A DNA stretch of 64,000 nucleotides from Arenibacter hampyeongensis (GCF_002909255.1 NZ_PIOB01000003.1:248001-312000), one strand, 5' to 3'; positions 35,125 through 44,431 are shown, counted from the first letter of the stretch. The notes: generated by a model from the letters alone, not told the origin. Program-made: numbers and translations.

Positions 35125-35871
35125 ATGAAAATTTTAGTATGTCTAAGTAATGTCCCCGACACTACATCCAAAATAAACTTCACTGACGGAGACACAAAAT
35201 TTGATACCAATGGGGTCCAATTTGTAATTAATCCGAACGATGAATTTGGTCTTACCCGCGCCATGTGGTTCAAGGAAAAACAAGGTGCTACAGTCCACGT
35301 GGCAACTGTTGGCGAGGCCAGCACAGAACCAACCATCAGAAAAGCCCTAGCCATTGGTGCTGACGAAGCCATACGGGTAAACGCAATTCCGACGGATGGA
35401 TATTTTGTAGCCGAGCAGTTGGCGGAAATAGTAAAAAATGGAGAATACGACCTAGTTATTGCAGGGCGTGAATCTATTGATTTCAATGGCGGAATGGTCC
35501 CTGGAATCTTAGCTTCTTTGTCTGGAATGAATTTCGTAAACACCTGCATAAGTTTGGAAATAGAAGGCAACAATGCAACCGCCATAAGGGAAATCGATGG
35601 TGGAAAAGAAAAAATATCCACAACATTACCTTTGGTAATTGGCGGGCAAAAAGGTTTGGTTGCCGAAAGTGACCTAAGAATTCCGAACATGAGAGGAATT
35701 ATGATGGCACGTCAAAAGAAATTAAATGTCGTTGAACCTATTTCAGCAAGCAAAGCGACGGATGATGTTAAATTTGAAAAACCTGCACCTAAGGGTCAGG
35801 TTAAATTGGTGGACGCCGACAATATAGACGAATTGATCAATTTATTGCACAATGAAGCGAAGGTGATTTAA
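35125..35871 (+). CDS. etfB: Electron transfer flavoprotein, beta subunit
   Basis: A 248-residue ETF beta subunit, partner of EtfA, carrying electrons from acyl-CoA and other dehydrogenases to the quinone pool. It shows the N-terminal KILVCLSNVPDT, VINPNDEFGLTRAM, the AMP-site AGRESIDFNGGMVPGILA, and the beta signature VAESDLRIPNMRGIMMARQK near residue 190. It is followed by etfA after 139 bases, and is transcribed divergently from pdhB. Confidence 0.95.
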   Translation: MKILVCLSNVPDTTSKINFTDGDTKFDTNGVQFVINPNDEFGLTRAMWFKEKQGATVHVATVGEASTEPTIRKALAIGADEAIRVNAIPTDGYFVAEQLAEIVKNGEYDLVIAGRESIDFNGGMVPGILASLSGMNFVNTCISLEIEGNNATAIREIDGGKEKISTTLPLVIGGQKGLVAESDLRIPNMRGIMMARQKKLNVVEPISASKATDDVKFEKPAPKGQVKLVDADNIDELINLLHNEAKVI

Positions 35872-36010
35872 TATTAAGTCCCTATAAATACATTCGTACT
35901 GAAGAAATAGTAACCAATAAAACATTTTTTTTGGTTTAAAGGAAAATAATTAATGTGCCTTTTAACAGCACATCTTTACCATTTGACACTCAAATAAAAC
36001 TTAAAAATAT

Positions 36011-36979
36011 ATGTCAGTTTTAGTATATACAGAATCCGAAAACGGAAAATTCAAAAAGAATGCCCATGAGGCTGCCTCCTACGCTTATGAGGTAGCAAAG
36101 CAAATGGGAACTACAGCTACGGCCATTTCCATTAATGCCAATGAAGCGGAAAGCTTGGCGGATTATGGGGTTTCCAAGGTCTTGAACGTCTCCAATGAAC
36201 GTTTAAAAACATTTAACGCCAAAGCTTTTGCCAACGTCATAGGGCAGGCTGCCCAAAAAGAAAACGCCAAGATCATTATTCTTAGTTCCAGTGCGGACAC
36301 TAAATTTTTAGCGCCAATTTTAACCGCGCAATTAAAGGCTGGCTATGTCCCAAATGTTGTTTCTGCCCCTGAAAGCACCAGTCCTTTCAAGGTTAAGAGA
36401 ACGGTTTTCAGCAACAAGGGTTTCGCTTTTACTGAGATTAGTTCAGAAATCAAAATAATTGGTGTATCTAACAATGCCTTTGGAAGTATAGAAAATAAGA
36501 CTACTGCAACAGTTGAGAGTTTTGACCCCAGCCTAGCGGATGATTTGTTTACCACTAAGTCCATAGAAATTGACAAAGTGGTTGGAAAGGCCACTATTGC
36601 CGATGCCGACATTGTGGTTTCTGGGGGACGAGGACTAAAAGGTCCCGAAAACTGGGGAATGATCGAAGAATTGGCAGAAGTACTGGGTGCGGCAACGGCA
36701 TGTTCCAAACCAGTATCGGACCTTGGATGGAGACCTCATGGCGAGCATGTTGGACAAACAGGAAAACCGGTTGCCAGCAATTTATACATCGCCATTGGTA
36801 TTTCAGGAGCAATTCAGCATTTGGCCGGTGTTAGCTCCTCCAAAGTAAAAGTCGTCATTAATACAGACCCGGAAGCCCCATTTTTTAAAGCCGCCGACTA
36901 CGGTATTGTAGGTGATGCTTTTGAAGTTGTTCCTAAGCTTATCGAAAAATTAAAGGAATTTAAGGCACAAAACGCTTAA
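36011..36979 (+). CDS. etfA: Electron transfer flavoprotein, alpha subunit
   Basis: A 322-residue ETF alpha subunit that binds FAD. The FAD domain in the C-terminal half has SGGRGLKGPENWGMIEELA near residue 198, SDLGWRPHGEHVGQTGKPVA, YIAIGISGAIQHLAG and NTDPEAPFFKAADYGIVGD, all canonical. It pairs with EtfB encoded upstream. The 139-base gap between the two contains no further gene. A terminator follows at 37002-37055. Confidence 0.96.
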   Translation: MSVLVYTESENGKFKKNAHEAASYAYEVAKQMGTTATAISINANEAESLADYGVSKVLNVSNERLKTFNAKAFANVIGQAAQKENAKIIILSSSADTKFLAPILTAQLKAGYVPNVVSAPESTSPFKVKRTVFSNKGFAFTEISSEIKIIGVSNNAFGSIENKTTATVESFDPSLADDLFTTKSIEIDKVVGKATIADADIVVSGGRGLKGPENWGMIEELAEVLGAATACSKPVSDLGWRPHGEHVGQTGKPVASNLYIAIGISGAIQHLAGVSSSKVKVVINTDPEAPFFKAADYGIVGDAFEVVPKLIEKLKEFKAQNA

Positions 36980-37001
36980 TTTTTGTTAAATTGTGCCCCT
37001 C

Positions 37002-37055
37002 AAAGGGCTGCTCAAATTTACTTGGTCCGTCCAGTATTTTGAACAGCCTTTTTTA
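37002..37055 (+). terminator. Terminator after etfA
   Basis: AAAGGGCTGCTCAAA (37002-37016) can pair with TTTGAACAGCCTTT (37039-37052) with one bulge and one mismatch, and a T-run follows. It lies 22 bases after the etfA stop codon and just before the bifunctional nuclease gene. Confidence 0.6.
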
Positions 37056-37069
37056 GTTGATAAATTTCT

Positions 37070-37699
37070 ATGAGCTTAGTTAGATTAAAAATAAAAGGGA
37101 TATCCTATAGCCAAACGCAAAATGGCGCCTATGCCCTTATATTGAATGAAGTTGATGGCGACCGTAAACTACCTATCGTCATTGGTGCCTTTGAGGCCCA
37201 ATCCATAGCCATTGCCCTAGAGAAGGAAATTAAGCCTCCTAGACCGCTGACCCATGATCTTTTTAAAAATTTTGCCGACCGTTTTGATATTGTTATCAAA
37301 CAGGTTATCATCCACAAATTGGTCGACGGAGTTTTCTATTCCAGTATTATTTGTGAACGTGACAAAATAGAGGAAATCATAGATGCCAGGACCAGTGATG
37401 CCATAGCCTTGGCATTAAGGTTCAATGCTCCTATTTTTACTTATAAGACCATTTTGGACAAAGCCGGTATATTCCTAAAATTTTCTTCCAAAGAGAAGGA
37501 TAAGGAAGATTCCGACGACAGCATTATGGTCGATGAAATTCTTCAGGAAGGGGAAACCGTAGAGATAAATCCAGGGGCTTCAGAAGGATACAAAGAACTT
37601 AGTATAGAGGAGTTGTATGCAGAGCTGGACAAGGCCGTTGCCAGTGAAGATTATGAAAAAGCAGCTAAACTTAGGGACGAAATCTCCAAACGCAAATAA
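37070..37699 (+). CDS. Bifunctional nuclease family protein with UVR motif
   Basis: A 209-residue protein. Residues 1-140 form the bifunctional nuclease (DUF151) domain: LPIVIGAFEAQSIAIALE, PRPLTHDLF and ARTSDAIALALRFNAPIF. Residues 175-209 form a UvrB/UvrC-like UVR helix pair (ELYAELDKAVASEDYEKAAK), used elsewhere for protein contact. Plant and bacterial relatives have nuclease activity on DNA and RNA, but the biological role in flavobacteria is not established. It is followed by the nucleoside transporter gene after 21 bases, so the two may be one transcript. Confidence 0.9.
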   Translation: MSLVRLKIKGISYSQTQNGAYALILNEVDGDRKLPIVIGAFEAQSIAIALEKEIKPPRPLTHDLFKNFADRFDIVIKQVIIHKLVDGVFYSSIICERDKIEEIIDARTSDAIALALRFNAPIFTYKTILDKAGIFLKFSSKEKDKEDSDDSIMVDEILQEGETVEINPGASEGYKELSIEELYAELDKAVASEDYEKAAKLRDEISKRK

Positions 37700-37720
37700 A
37701 TTACCTCTAATAAATATTGG

Positions 37721-39181
37721 ATGAGAAATAAGCTTTGGGTTTTATTTATTTTCTGTTTAATAACATTTCCATCCTTAGGCCAAGAAATAGGCAACACGAA
37801 CATTCTTCAGAGCACCTCAGAGATTACCCCCAATCAAGGTGTGTCCTTTCAAAGTATTTGGAGGGGCATTTTAGGTATGTTATCGCTGATTTTTATTGCC
37901 TACCTTTTCAGTAACAACAAAAAAGCTATCAATTGGAAAACAGCAGGTATTGGAATCTTAATCCAACTTGTATTGGCCATATGCATTCTAATTGGCGAAA
38001 AAATAGGCTTCAATGCTTTTGGGTATAGATTTGACCTTAGTTTTGTTTCCAAGATTTTCGAATTTGGAGGGAAAATTTTTGTCAGTATTTTAGATTTTAC
38101 CAGAGCGGGCAGTAAATTCCTTTTTGAAGGATTGGTAGTGGATATGGATACCTTTGGATTTATTTTTGCATTTCAGGTCCTGCCTACCATTATCTTCTTT
38201 TCTGCACTTACCTCAGTTTTGTTCTATCTGGGAATAATTCAAAAAGTAGTGCAGGCATTGGCATGGTTATTAACAAAATCACTAGGGATTTCAGGTCCAG
38301 AAAGTTTAAGTGTTACCGGTAATATTTTTTTGGGACAAACAGAAGCTCCCTTATTAATAAAGGCTTATTTGGAAAAAATGACCAGATCCGAAATCCTTTT
38401 GGTCATGATCGGCGGGATGGCCACAGTGGCAGGGGCCGTATTAGCGGCATATATTGGCTTTTTAGGAGGAGACGACCCCATCCTTAGGCTACAGTTCGCC
38501 AAACACCTATTGGCAGCTTCGGTTATGGCTGCACCTGGTGCCATTGTTATCTCTAAAATTTTATATCCACAAACTGAAGAAATAAACACGGAGGTCCATG
38601 TTTCAAATGAAAAAATTGGTTCCAATATTCTGGACTCCATTTCCAATGGTACTACGGAGGGCCTAAAATTGGCCGTAAATGTTGGCGCCATGCTTTTGGT
38701 ATTTGTGGCCTTTATTGCCATGATAAATGGTATATTAAATTGGACAGGTGATATTACGGACCTAAACTCATGGATCGCCTCCAATTCACCTTATGGGAAG
38801 TTTTCTTTGGAAGCCATACTGGGGACCATGTTTGCTCCTCTTATGTGGCTTATAGGAGTGGATTCCGTGGATATTATGTTGATGGGGCAACTTTTGGGCA
38901 TTAAATTGGCTGCCAGTGAATTCATTGGATACATACAACTGGCGGAACTTAAAAATATAGCTAGCACCACTCACTTCTCATTCAACAAATCGGTTATCAT
39001 GGCCACCTATATGCTTTGTGGATTTGCCAATTTCGCATCTATTGGCATTCAGATCGGAGGCATAGGCTCCTTGGCACCAGGTCAGCGAAAAACCTTATCC
39101 GAATTTGGAATGAAAGCAGTATTGGGAGGATCCATCGCCTCTTTACTGTCCGCTACTATAGCGGGAATGATTTTGGGATAA
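37721..39181 (+). CDS. nupC: Concentrative nucleoside transporter (CNT family)
   Basis: A 486-residue nucleoside transporter of the CNT/NupC family that imports nucleosides with sodium or protons. Family signatures include GNIFLGQTEAPLLIKAYL near residue 200, MIGGMATVAGAVLAAYIGF, and CGFANFASIGIQIGGIGSLA near residue 432. The N-terminus is a signal-peptide-like stretch (ITFPSLGQ) before the first usual helix, an extension common in Bacteroidota. It lies between the nuclease gene and thyA, in a nucleotide-themed group. Confidence 0.93.
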   Translation: MRNKLWVLFIFCLITFPSLGQEIGNTNILQSTSEITPNQGVSFQSIWRGILGMLSLIFIAYLFSNNKKAINWKTAGIGILIQLVLAICILIGEKIGFNAFGYRFDLSFVSKIFEFGGKIFVSILDFTRAGSKFLFEGLVVDMDTFGFIFAFQVLPTIIFFSALTSVLFYLGIIQKVVQALAWLLTKSLGISGPESLSVTGNIFLGQTEAPLLIKAYLEKMTRSEILLVMIGGMATVAGAVLAAYIGFLGGDDPILRLQFAKHLLAASVMAAPGAIVISKILYPQTEEINTEVHVSNEKIGSNILDSISNGTTEGLKLAVNVGAMLLVFVAFIAMINGILNWTGDITDLNSWIASNSPYGKFSLEAILGTMFAPLMWLIGVDSVDIMLMGQLLGIKLAASEFIGYIQLAELKNIASTTHFSFNKSVIMATYMLCGFANFASIGIQIGGIGSLAPGQRKTLSEFGMKAVLGGSIASLLSATIAGMILG

Positions 39182-39375
39182 GTAGTAAAAAAAACAAATC
39201 CTTAGATTTACTGATGACGGAAACTTTTGCATTATTTCCCGTTAATAAAATTTAATAACTTCAAACCTTGGACGATCGTACCCAAGGTAGATTTACCTAA
39301 TTTTGCTAGACAATTTATTAGACTTAAATCCAAACTACACTAGCTCCTTTTTGGAGGTCAACAAGGCTAAGGCAT

Positions 39376-40200
39376 ATGAAGCAATATCACGATTTACTAA
39401 ACCATGTATTGGAAAATGGAACCCAAAAGGGAGATAGGACCGGAACGGGCACCAAAAGTGTGTTTGGATATCAAATGCGCTTTAACCTAGCTGAAGGTTT
39501 CCCCATGGTGACCACAAAAAAACTTCATTTAAAATCCATTGTACATGAATTGCTTTGGTTTCTTAAGGGCGATACCAATATTACCTATTTACAGGAAAAC
39601 GGTGTGCGGATCTGGAATGAGTGGGCCGACGAAAATGGTAATTTAGGACCTGTTTATGGATATCAATGGCGCAATTGGAATGGTGACGAAATAGACCAGA
39701 TCAAGGAAATAGTAAGCACCCTTAAAACCAACCCCAATAGTCGACGCATGTTGGTTTCAGCCTGGAATCCAAGCGTACTCCCGGACACCGCATTGTCTTT
39801 TTCAGAAAATGTAGCCAATGGAAAGGCGGCCTTGCCTCCTTGCCATGCCTTTTTTCAGTTTTATGTTGCCGACGGAAAATTATCCTGTCAATTATACCAA
39901 AGAAGTGCGGATATATTTTTAGGTGTTCCTTTCAATATTGCATCATACGCCTTATTTACACTTATGATTGCTCAGGTTTGCGGATTGCAACCCGGCGAAT
40001 TCATTCATACCTTTGGCGACGCACATATCTATAACAACCATTTTGAACAAGTTGCATTGCAATTAAGTCGTCCACCCAGACCCTTGCCAAAAATGGTTTT
40101 AAATCCTGACGTGAAGGACATTTTCCATTTTACCTTTGAGGATTTTAGTTTGTTGGATTATGATCCGCATCCACATATCAAAGGAGCGGTAGCCATATAA
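39376..40200 (+). CDS. thyA: Thymidylate synthase
   Basis: A 274-residue folate-dependent thymidylate synthase that methylates dUMP to dTMP, leaving dihydrofolate. The nucleophile is C156 in [29 protein letters not shown] and [18 protein letters not shown] are other conserved parts, and HIKGAVAI ends the protein as usual. Its functional partner, dihydrofolate reductase, lies 4.7 kb downstream at 44874-45377; the genes between them are unrelated, which suggests an insertion into a thyA-folA block. Confidence 0.97.
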   Translation: MKQYHDLLNHVLENGTQKGDRTGTGTKSVFGYQMRFNLAEGFPMVTTKKLHLKSIVHELLWFLKGDTNITYLQENGVRIWNEWADENGNLGPVYGYQWRNWNGDEIDQIKEIVSTLKTNPNSRRMLVSAWNPSVLPDTALSFSENVANGKAALPPCHAFFQFYVADGKLSCQLYQRSADIFLGVPFNIASYALFTLMIAQVCGLQPGEFIHTFGDAHIYNNHFEQVALQLSRPPRPLPKMVLNPDVKDIFHFTFEDFSLLDYDPHPHIKGAVAI

Positions 40201-40274
40201 TACTTTTTTTTTGATTAGAGAAGTGTAAGGATATCAATATTCTTAGACTAATTTCCAGTGATTCCCCAAGCGCT

Positions 40275-40319
40275 GTTCCAAAATGGAACGGGTCAATCCC
40301 TCATTTATCTGGATTGACC
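40275..40319. promoter_or_regulatory. Two adjacent dyads in front of egtB
   Basis: A hairpin GTTCCA-AAA-TGGAAC (40275-40289) is followed one base later by a 9-bp perfect inverted repeat GGTCAATCC / GGATTGACC (40291-40299 and 40311-40319). The second overlaps the -33 element of a predicted egtB promoter. No T-run follows, so a thyA terminator is unlikely; an operator is the better reading. Confidence 0.45.
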
Positions 40320-40346
40320 ATCATTGGTGTATATTTCTTAAATTTG
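40314..40346 (+). promoter_or_regulatory. Probable egtB promoter
   Basis: TTG at 40314-40316 and a consensus -7 box TAAATTTG at 40339-40346, 22 nt apart. The predicted transcription start falls only a few bases before the ATG at 40356, which would make the mRNA nearly leaderless. Confidence 0.4.
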
Positions 40347-40355
40347 GGGATAAAT

Positions 40356-41522
40356 ATGGATATGGTCCTTACAGGTCAGATAACTAATTTCTTTTTAGAA
40401 ACAAGAAGGCATTCCGAAACCATATGCCAACCTCTGGAAATTGAGGATTATGTGGTACAGCCTATTATTGATGTTTCACCGCCAAAATGGCATCTGGGCC
40501 ATACTACATGGTTTTTCGAAGAATTCATCCTTAAGAAACACTTTGACGACTACAAATGTTTCGACTCCAACTTTTCATTTGTATTTAATAGTTATTACGA
40601 AACAGTGGGGAAACGGGTAATTCGTGCCGATCGCGGTAACCTTTCCAGGCCTTCCGTAGCCCAAGTCTATGCGTATAGGAACCATGTAACAGAAAGCATG
40701 AAAGTCTTTTTAGATCAGGGAATTACAACAGAGATTGAGGAATTGGTCGAAATAGGGATACACCACGAAAAACAGCATCAGGAATTATTATTAACTGATA
40801 TTAAATACATACTTGGCAACAATCCACTTTTGCCGATACTTTCCCCTTCCTACAAGGAACATATCCCTGATAATTATAATCAAGAATGGTTAGAGATTGC
40901 GGAGGGTATCTATAGCATTGGACATAATTCAGCTGATTTTTGTTATGATAATGAACTAGGCTTACATAAGGTCTATCTCCTACCATTTTCCATTTCCAAT
41001 AAGCTGGTGACCAACATGGAATACCTTACATTCATGAAGGACAATGCTTATAAAAAATTTGACCTATGGCATGCCGAAGGATGGGATTGGGTTAAACAGA
41101 ATCAAATCAACGCTCCGCTCTACTGGCACCTAATAGATGGTGAGTGGTATAATTACACCTTAAATGGTTTACAAAAGATAGATTGGACAGCACCCGTTAC
41201 CCATATATCCTATTTTGAAGCCTACGCTTTCGCACAATGGAAAAACTGTAGGTTACCAACGGAATTCGAATGGGAAACAGCTTCACAAAATTTTATGTGG
41301 GGAAAAAGATGGGAGTGGACGGAAAGCGCATATTTACCCTATCCAAATTATAAAAAGGCGCCCGGTGCCCTTGGCGAATACAATGGCAAATTTATGGTAA
41401 ATCAGAAGGTACTTCGCGGGAGTTCCATTGCCACTCCGGCAAAACATGCCAGACACACTTATCGTAATTTCTTCCCAACCAATCTTAGATGGCAATTTAC
41501 CGGGATTAGATTGGCCAAATAG
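40356..41522 (+). CDS. egtB: Ergothioneine biosynthesis sulfoxide synthase EgtB
   Basis: A 388-residue non-heme iron enzyme that joins hercynine to a thiol (gamma-glutamylcysteine or cysteine) with oxygen. The N-terminal DinB-like domain has WHLGHTTWFFEEF and the iron motif HxxxHxE at H137, H141 and E143 (HHEKQHQE). The C-terminal FGE-sulfatase domain runs to RWQFTGIRLAK and includes CRLPTEFEWETAS. ATG 40356 was chosen over an upstream TTG at 40314; ATG 40362 is also possible. egtD follows after 9 bases, so an egtBD operon is certain in layout. The thiol donor cannot be read from sequence, as no egtA or egtC is present. Confidence 0.92.
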   Translation: MDMVLTGQITNFFLETRRHSETICQPLEIEDYVVQPIIDVSPPKWHLGHTTWFFEEFILKKHFDDYKCFDSNFSFVFNSYYETVGKRVIRADRGNLSRPSVAQVYAYRNHVTESMKVFLDQGITTEIEELVEIGIHHEKQHQELLLTDIKYILGNNPLLPILSPSYKEHIPDNYNQEWLEIAEGIYSIGHNSADFCYDNELGLHKVYLLPFSISNKLVTNMEYLTFMKDNAYKKFDLWHAEGWDWVKQNQINAPLYWHLIDGEWYNYTLNGLQKIDWTAPVTHISYFEAYAFAQWKNCRLPTEFEWETASQNFMWGKRWEWTESAYLPYPNYKKAPGALGEYNGKFMVNQKVLRGSSIATPAKHARHTYRNFFPTNLRWQFTGIRLAK

Positions 41523-41531
41523 CAATAATTT

Positions 41532-42503
41532 ATGGAACAACAAACAATAACAAAACTTGACATTAAATTTGGAAAAGATGTTTATAATGGCCTTACAGAT
41601 TTTCCAAAGCACTTATCTTCAAAATATTTTTACGATTATAATGGCGATAAGATTTTTCAGCAAATTATGTCCATGCCCGAGTATTATTTAACCAATTGCG
41701 AATACCATATATTGGATATAAATAAGGCTCATATAACAGAATTGTTTACCAAAAATACGAGTGGAATAAATTTGTTGGAACTTGGGGCCGGTGATGGCGT
41801 AAAAACCAAAATATTATTGGAGCAATTGTCGGGTAGCGGAATAGATTTTAAATATATTCCTATAGATATTAGCCAAAACGCTTTGGACCAATTGGAAGCA
41901 TCCCTTTCCTTGGAATACCCTACAATAAATGTTGAGACCAAACAGGGCTCCTATATTGAAACTTTAAAAACCATAAGTAAGGAAGGCAATGCCAGAAATA
42001 TCATCCTCTTCCTAGGTTCCAATATTGGAAATCTACTACATGACCAAGCTCTTCAATTCCTCTCGGAATTGAACAATTCTATGGATGTTGACGATTTGAT
42101 CTTACTTGGTTGCGATCAGAAAAAAAATCCACAAACCATCTTGGATGCCTATAACGATCCGGCCGGAATTACGGAGGCCTTCAATAAAAATATTTTAAAA
42201 AGAATAAATTCCGAATTGCAGGGGAATTTTGAATTGGATAAGTTTTTGCATTGGGAAACCTATGATCCCCAAACTGGGACCGCGAAAAGTTATCTGGTTT
42301 CCAAGGAAGCACAAAAAGTGCATATAAAATCCATAGACCTTGTAGTTGATTTTGAGGCTTGGGAAACGATCCATACCGAAATTTCACAGAAATATGATGA
42401 TAGGGAAATTACAAATTTAGCAAGAGAGGCCGGTTTAAAGGTTTTGAATGCCTATGCGGATTCCAAGAAGTATTTTAAGAATTATATTCTGGCCAAAGAA
42501 TAG
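41532..42503 (+). CDS. egtD: L-histidine N-alpha-methyltransferase EgtD
   Basis: A 323-residue SAM-dependent methyltransferase that trimethylates histidine to hercynine, the first step of ergothioneine synthesis. Characteristic parts are SSKYFYDYNGDKIFQQIMSM at the N-terminus, ELGAGDGVKTKILL as SAM loop near residue 76, and FLGSNIGN near residue 160. The C-terminal EgtD part precedes YFKNYILAKE. It forms a two-gene unit with egtB. Its methyl donor links it to the SAM pathway at the left of the window. Confidence 0.93.
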   Translation: MEQQTITKLDIKFGKDVYNGLTDFPKHLSSKYFYDYNGDKIFQQIMSMPEYYLTNCEYHILDINKAHITELFTKNTSGINLLELGAGDGVKTKILLEQLSGSGIDFKYIPIDISQNALDQLEASLSLEYPTINVETKQGSYIETLKTISKEGNARNIILFLGSNIGNLLHDQALQFLSELNNSMDVDDLILLGCDQKKNPQTILDAYNDPAGITEAFNKNILKRINSELQGNFELDKFLHWETYDPQTGTAKSYLVSKEAQKVHIKSIDLVVDFEAWETIHTEISQKYDDREITNLAREAGLKVLNAYADSKKYFKNYILAKE

Positions 42504-42850
42504 GATTGGCACTAATACCTAGAGGTGAAATCAATACTAACAACATTAAAAAGTAAAGGAATTTAGGCCGTCCGGAAAGGCAACAAAATCGCCGAAAGAA
42601 ACCATTGCATTAGAAACAATCATTATTTCCCAGCGGAAAGTATTAGGAAAGTGTATTTTCCATACAACATTCCCATTCAAAAGCACTGCTTCCATTATAA
42701 CAATGGCCTATGGTTATAGGAACAATGATGGGCTTCTTGGTTTATCCGGAAAAAAGGACCTAGTAAAGGCAATTAAGTGGAGAATCACATTTTGAAGCAA
42801 AAGATCAAATATGGGATTGCACAACGGCTCCGAATTAACATTCAAATAAT
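42504..42850. other. Gene-free stretch after egtD
   Basis: About 350 bases without an open frame of note in any direction, no recognisable RNA gene and no repeat shared with the rest of the window. Short stretches look like decayed coding sequence, but I could not match them to any family. Confidence 0.5.
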
Positions 42851-42888
42851 TATGATACCATTGAGATGAAAACCTCAATGGTATCATA
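42851..42888. terminator. Shared terminator between egtD and the CBM48 gene
   Basis: A 15-bp perfect stem TATGATACCATTGAG with its complement around an 8-base loop (42866-42873). It lies 9 bases beyond the CBM48 gene's stop codon and between convergent genes, so it can serve both. Confidence 0.8.
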
Positions 42889-42897
42889 TAGACTTAA

Positions 42898-43194
42898 TTA
42901 CAATTCCAAAACTGAATTCTCAGCACCAGCGAATTCATTCCATTGGTAACGATCAGCCTCAGCCTCGTTAACGAAATTACCATCCACTATATACTTGAAT
43001 TCAAACGTTTGTTCTTTAGGCAAATCGAAAGTTCCCTTGAAGGTTCCATTTTTCAATTTTTTAAGTGCACTACCTTTGGGGCTCCAATTATTAAAATCTC
43101 CAACTACCGCAACCTTCTTAGCATCTTCTGCAGGAACTGAAAAAGTTACCTTGCATACTGGCTTACTCTTTAAATATTGTTTTGTAATTCCCAT
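42898..43194 (-). CDS. Small stand-alone CBM48 (isoamylase early-set) protein
   Basis: A 98-residue protein made almost wholly of one glycogen-binding-like beta-sandwich of the AMPK/CBM48 kind: VTFSVPAEDAKKVAVVGDFN, then NWSPKG, FKGTFDLP and FEFKYIVDG. No catalytic domain is attached. It has no signal peptide, so it is cytoplasmic. Such small proteins are frequent near folA/thyA in flavobacteria in my experience, but no function is established. It is transcribed against the egt operon and shares its terminator. Confidence 0.88.
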   Translation of the reverse strand: MGITKQYLKSKPVCKVTFSVPAEDAKKVAVVGDFNNWSPKGSALKKLKNGTFKGTFDLPKEQTFEFKYIVDGNFVNEAEADRYQWNEFAGAENSVLEL

Positions 43195-43345
43195 AACCTC
43201 TAAATTTTAGATTAAAGTGCAAAATTACATCATTAAATCCCTCATTACCAATGACCCATATCATTTTTATCATTTTCTTAAAATAAGTTTAACAATTAAA
43301 CTACTTTAATAATTAAACAGGGCAAAATTCCTAAGTAATTAACAT

Positions 43346-44431
43346 TTACCGCCTTCCTTTTAGGATTCCCACAATCTTATCTATCTCATTTTCTGTATTA
43401 TAGAAATGAAAACTTAAACGAATACCGCTTCCCCGCTGGGCACTTACCACATCCTTCTCCAATAATTTAGCATATATATCCTTATTGGCCGAGATATTAA
43501 AAATAGAACTATGTTCTTTTCTCTTTACAACGGAATCTTCCAATAGCCCTAAATTCCCGAACTCAACTTTTGCTTTTATAGAAAGTTTTTTTATCTGGTC
43601 CGAAATATTCTCCATTCCAATGCCGGATAAAAACCCTAGAGAATAATTTAGACTTCCAAAATTGAATGTATCCAAATGTCCAGGTTCAAATTGTTTTGCA
43701 AAGGACACCTTATCCTTACCACTCAAATCCCCCTCGGCAGCGTTAAACCCGGTAGACCGGCAAGTAAATTTAGCAGACGTTTCATCAGCAAATAACATAA
43801 ACCCATTTCCGTAACCGCCAAGAAGCCATTTATAGCAACTTGCACCGACTACATCTATACCAGAATCCTCAAAATTGAAAACATCGGAACCCAAAAATTG
43901 AGTTCCGTCAGCAATAATCAAGAGATCGGGAAACTCCTTTTTTAAACTCTTTAAGAATTCCAAATCAACCTTGATTCCATTTAACCATTGCACCAAGCTA
44001 AGTGCTAAAACATTTATATTCCTGGATTTTATCTGGCTATAAATATTTTCCTCCAAAGCCTCGGTGACCTTTAAATAAAAAGTATTGCACTCCCTATTTT
44101 CAAAAGGCCAGTTTAAGGAAGGATAATCCCCCTCCAATAACAATACGTTCTTTTTACCTCCCATTCCTTCCAACAATAAGTTGAGTCCAATGGAAAAATT
44201 GGGCACCAACGCTACATTTTCAGCTTTACAGCCAAAGAATTTTCCAATGGTTTTTCTAGTTTCTGAAATAAGCACGTTGCTATTCATTTTCATTTTACTT
44301 CCTCCAATAAGGAAATCAAGGTCATGCTCTTGACGCCAATCCAAGAGTCCATCATAAAGCAGGCCGGAGGTGGCTGTATTTACATAGGTGTATTGACTTA
44401 AAACTGGAAATTGTTTAATAATCTTTTGCAT
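43346..44431 (-). CDS. Class V aminotransferase-fold PLP enzyme
   Basis: A 361-residue PLP enzyme of the class V (cysteine desulfurase-like) fold. The N-terminal YVNTATSGLL, the PLP aspartate in IIADGTQFLGS, and the PLP lysine in GASCYKWLLGGYGNGF are visible. It has no conserved cysteine loop of IscS/SufS type, so it is not a clear cysteine desulfurase. ATG 44431 was preferred to a TTG at 44437. The substrate is unknown. Ergothioneine pathways need a PLP C-S lyase (EgtE) of this fold after EgtB; this gene, 0.8 kb from egtD but on the other strand, is a candidate by position only. Confidence 0.8.
   Translation of the reverse strand: MQKIIKQFPVLSQYTYVNTATSGLLYDGLLDWRQEHDLDFLIGGSKMKMNSNVLISETRKTIGKFFGCKAENVALVPNFSIGLNLLLEGMGGKKNVLLLEGDYPSLNWPFENRECNTFYLKVTEALEENIYSQIKSRNINVLALSLVQWLNGIKVDLEFLKSLKKEFPDLLIIADGTQFLGSDVFNFEDSGIDVVGASCYKWLLGGYGNGFMLFADETSAKFTCRSTGFNAAEGDLSGKDKVSFAKQFEPGHLDTFNFGSLNYSLGFLSGIGMENISDQIKKLSIKAKVEFGNLGLLEDSVVKRKEHSSIFNISANKDIYAKLLEKDVVSAQRGSGIRLSFHFYNTENEIDKIVGILKGRR

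Noticed and set aside
35118..35690. Minus-strand open frame of 190 codons
   Set aside because: It is the antisense shadow of etfB, which has clear family motifs.
40314..40355. Upstream TTG start for egtB
   Set aside because: It would put the predicted -7 box inside the coding region and add residues not seen in the family; ATG 40356 fits better.
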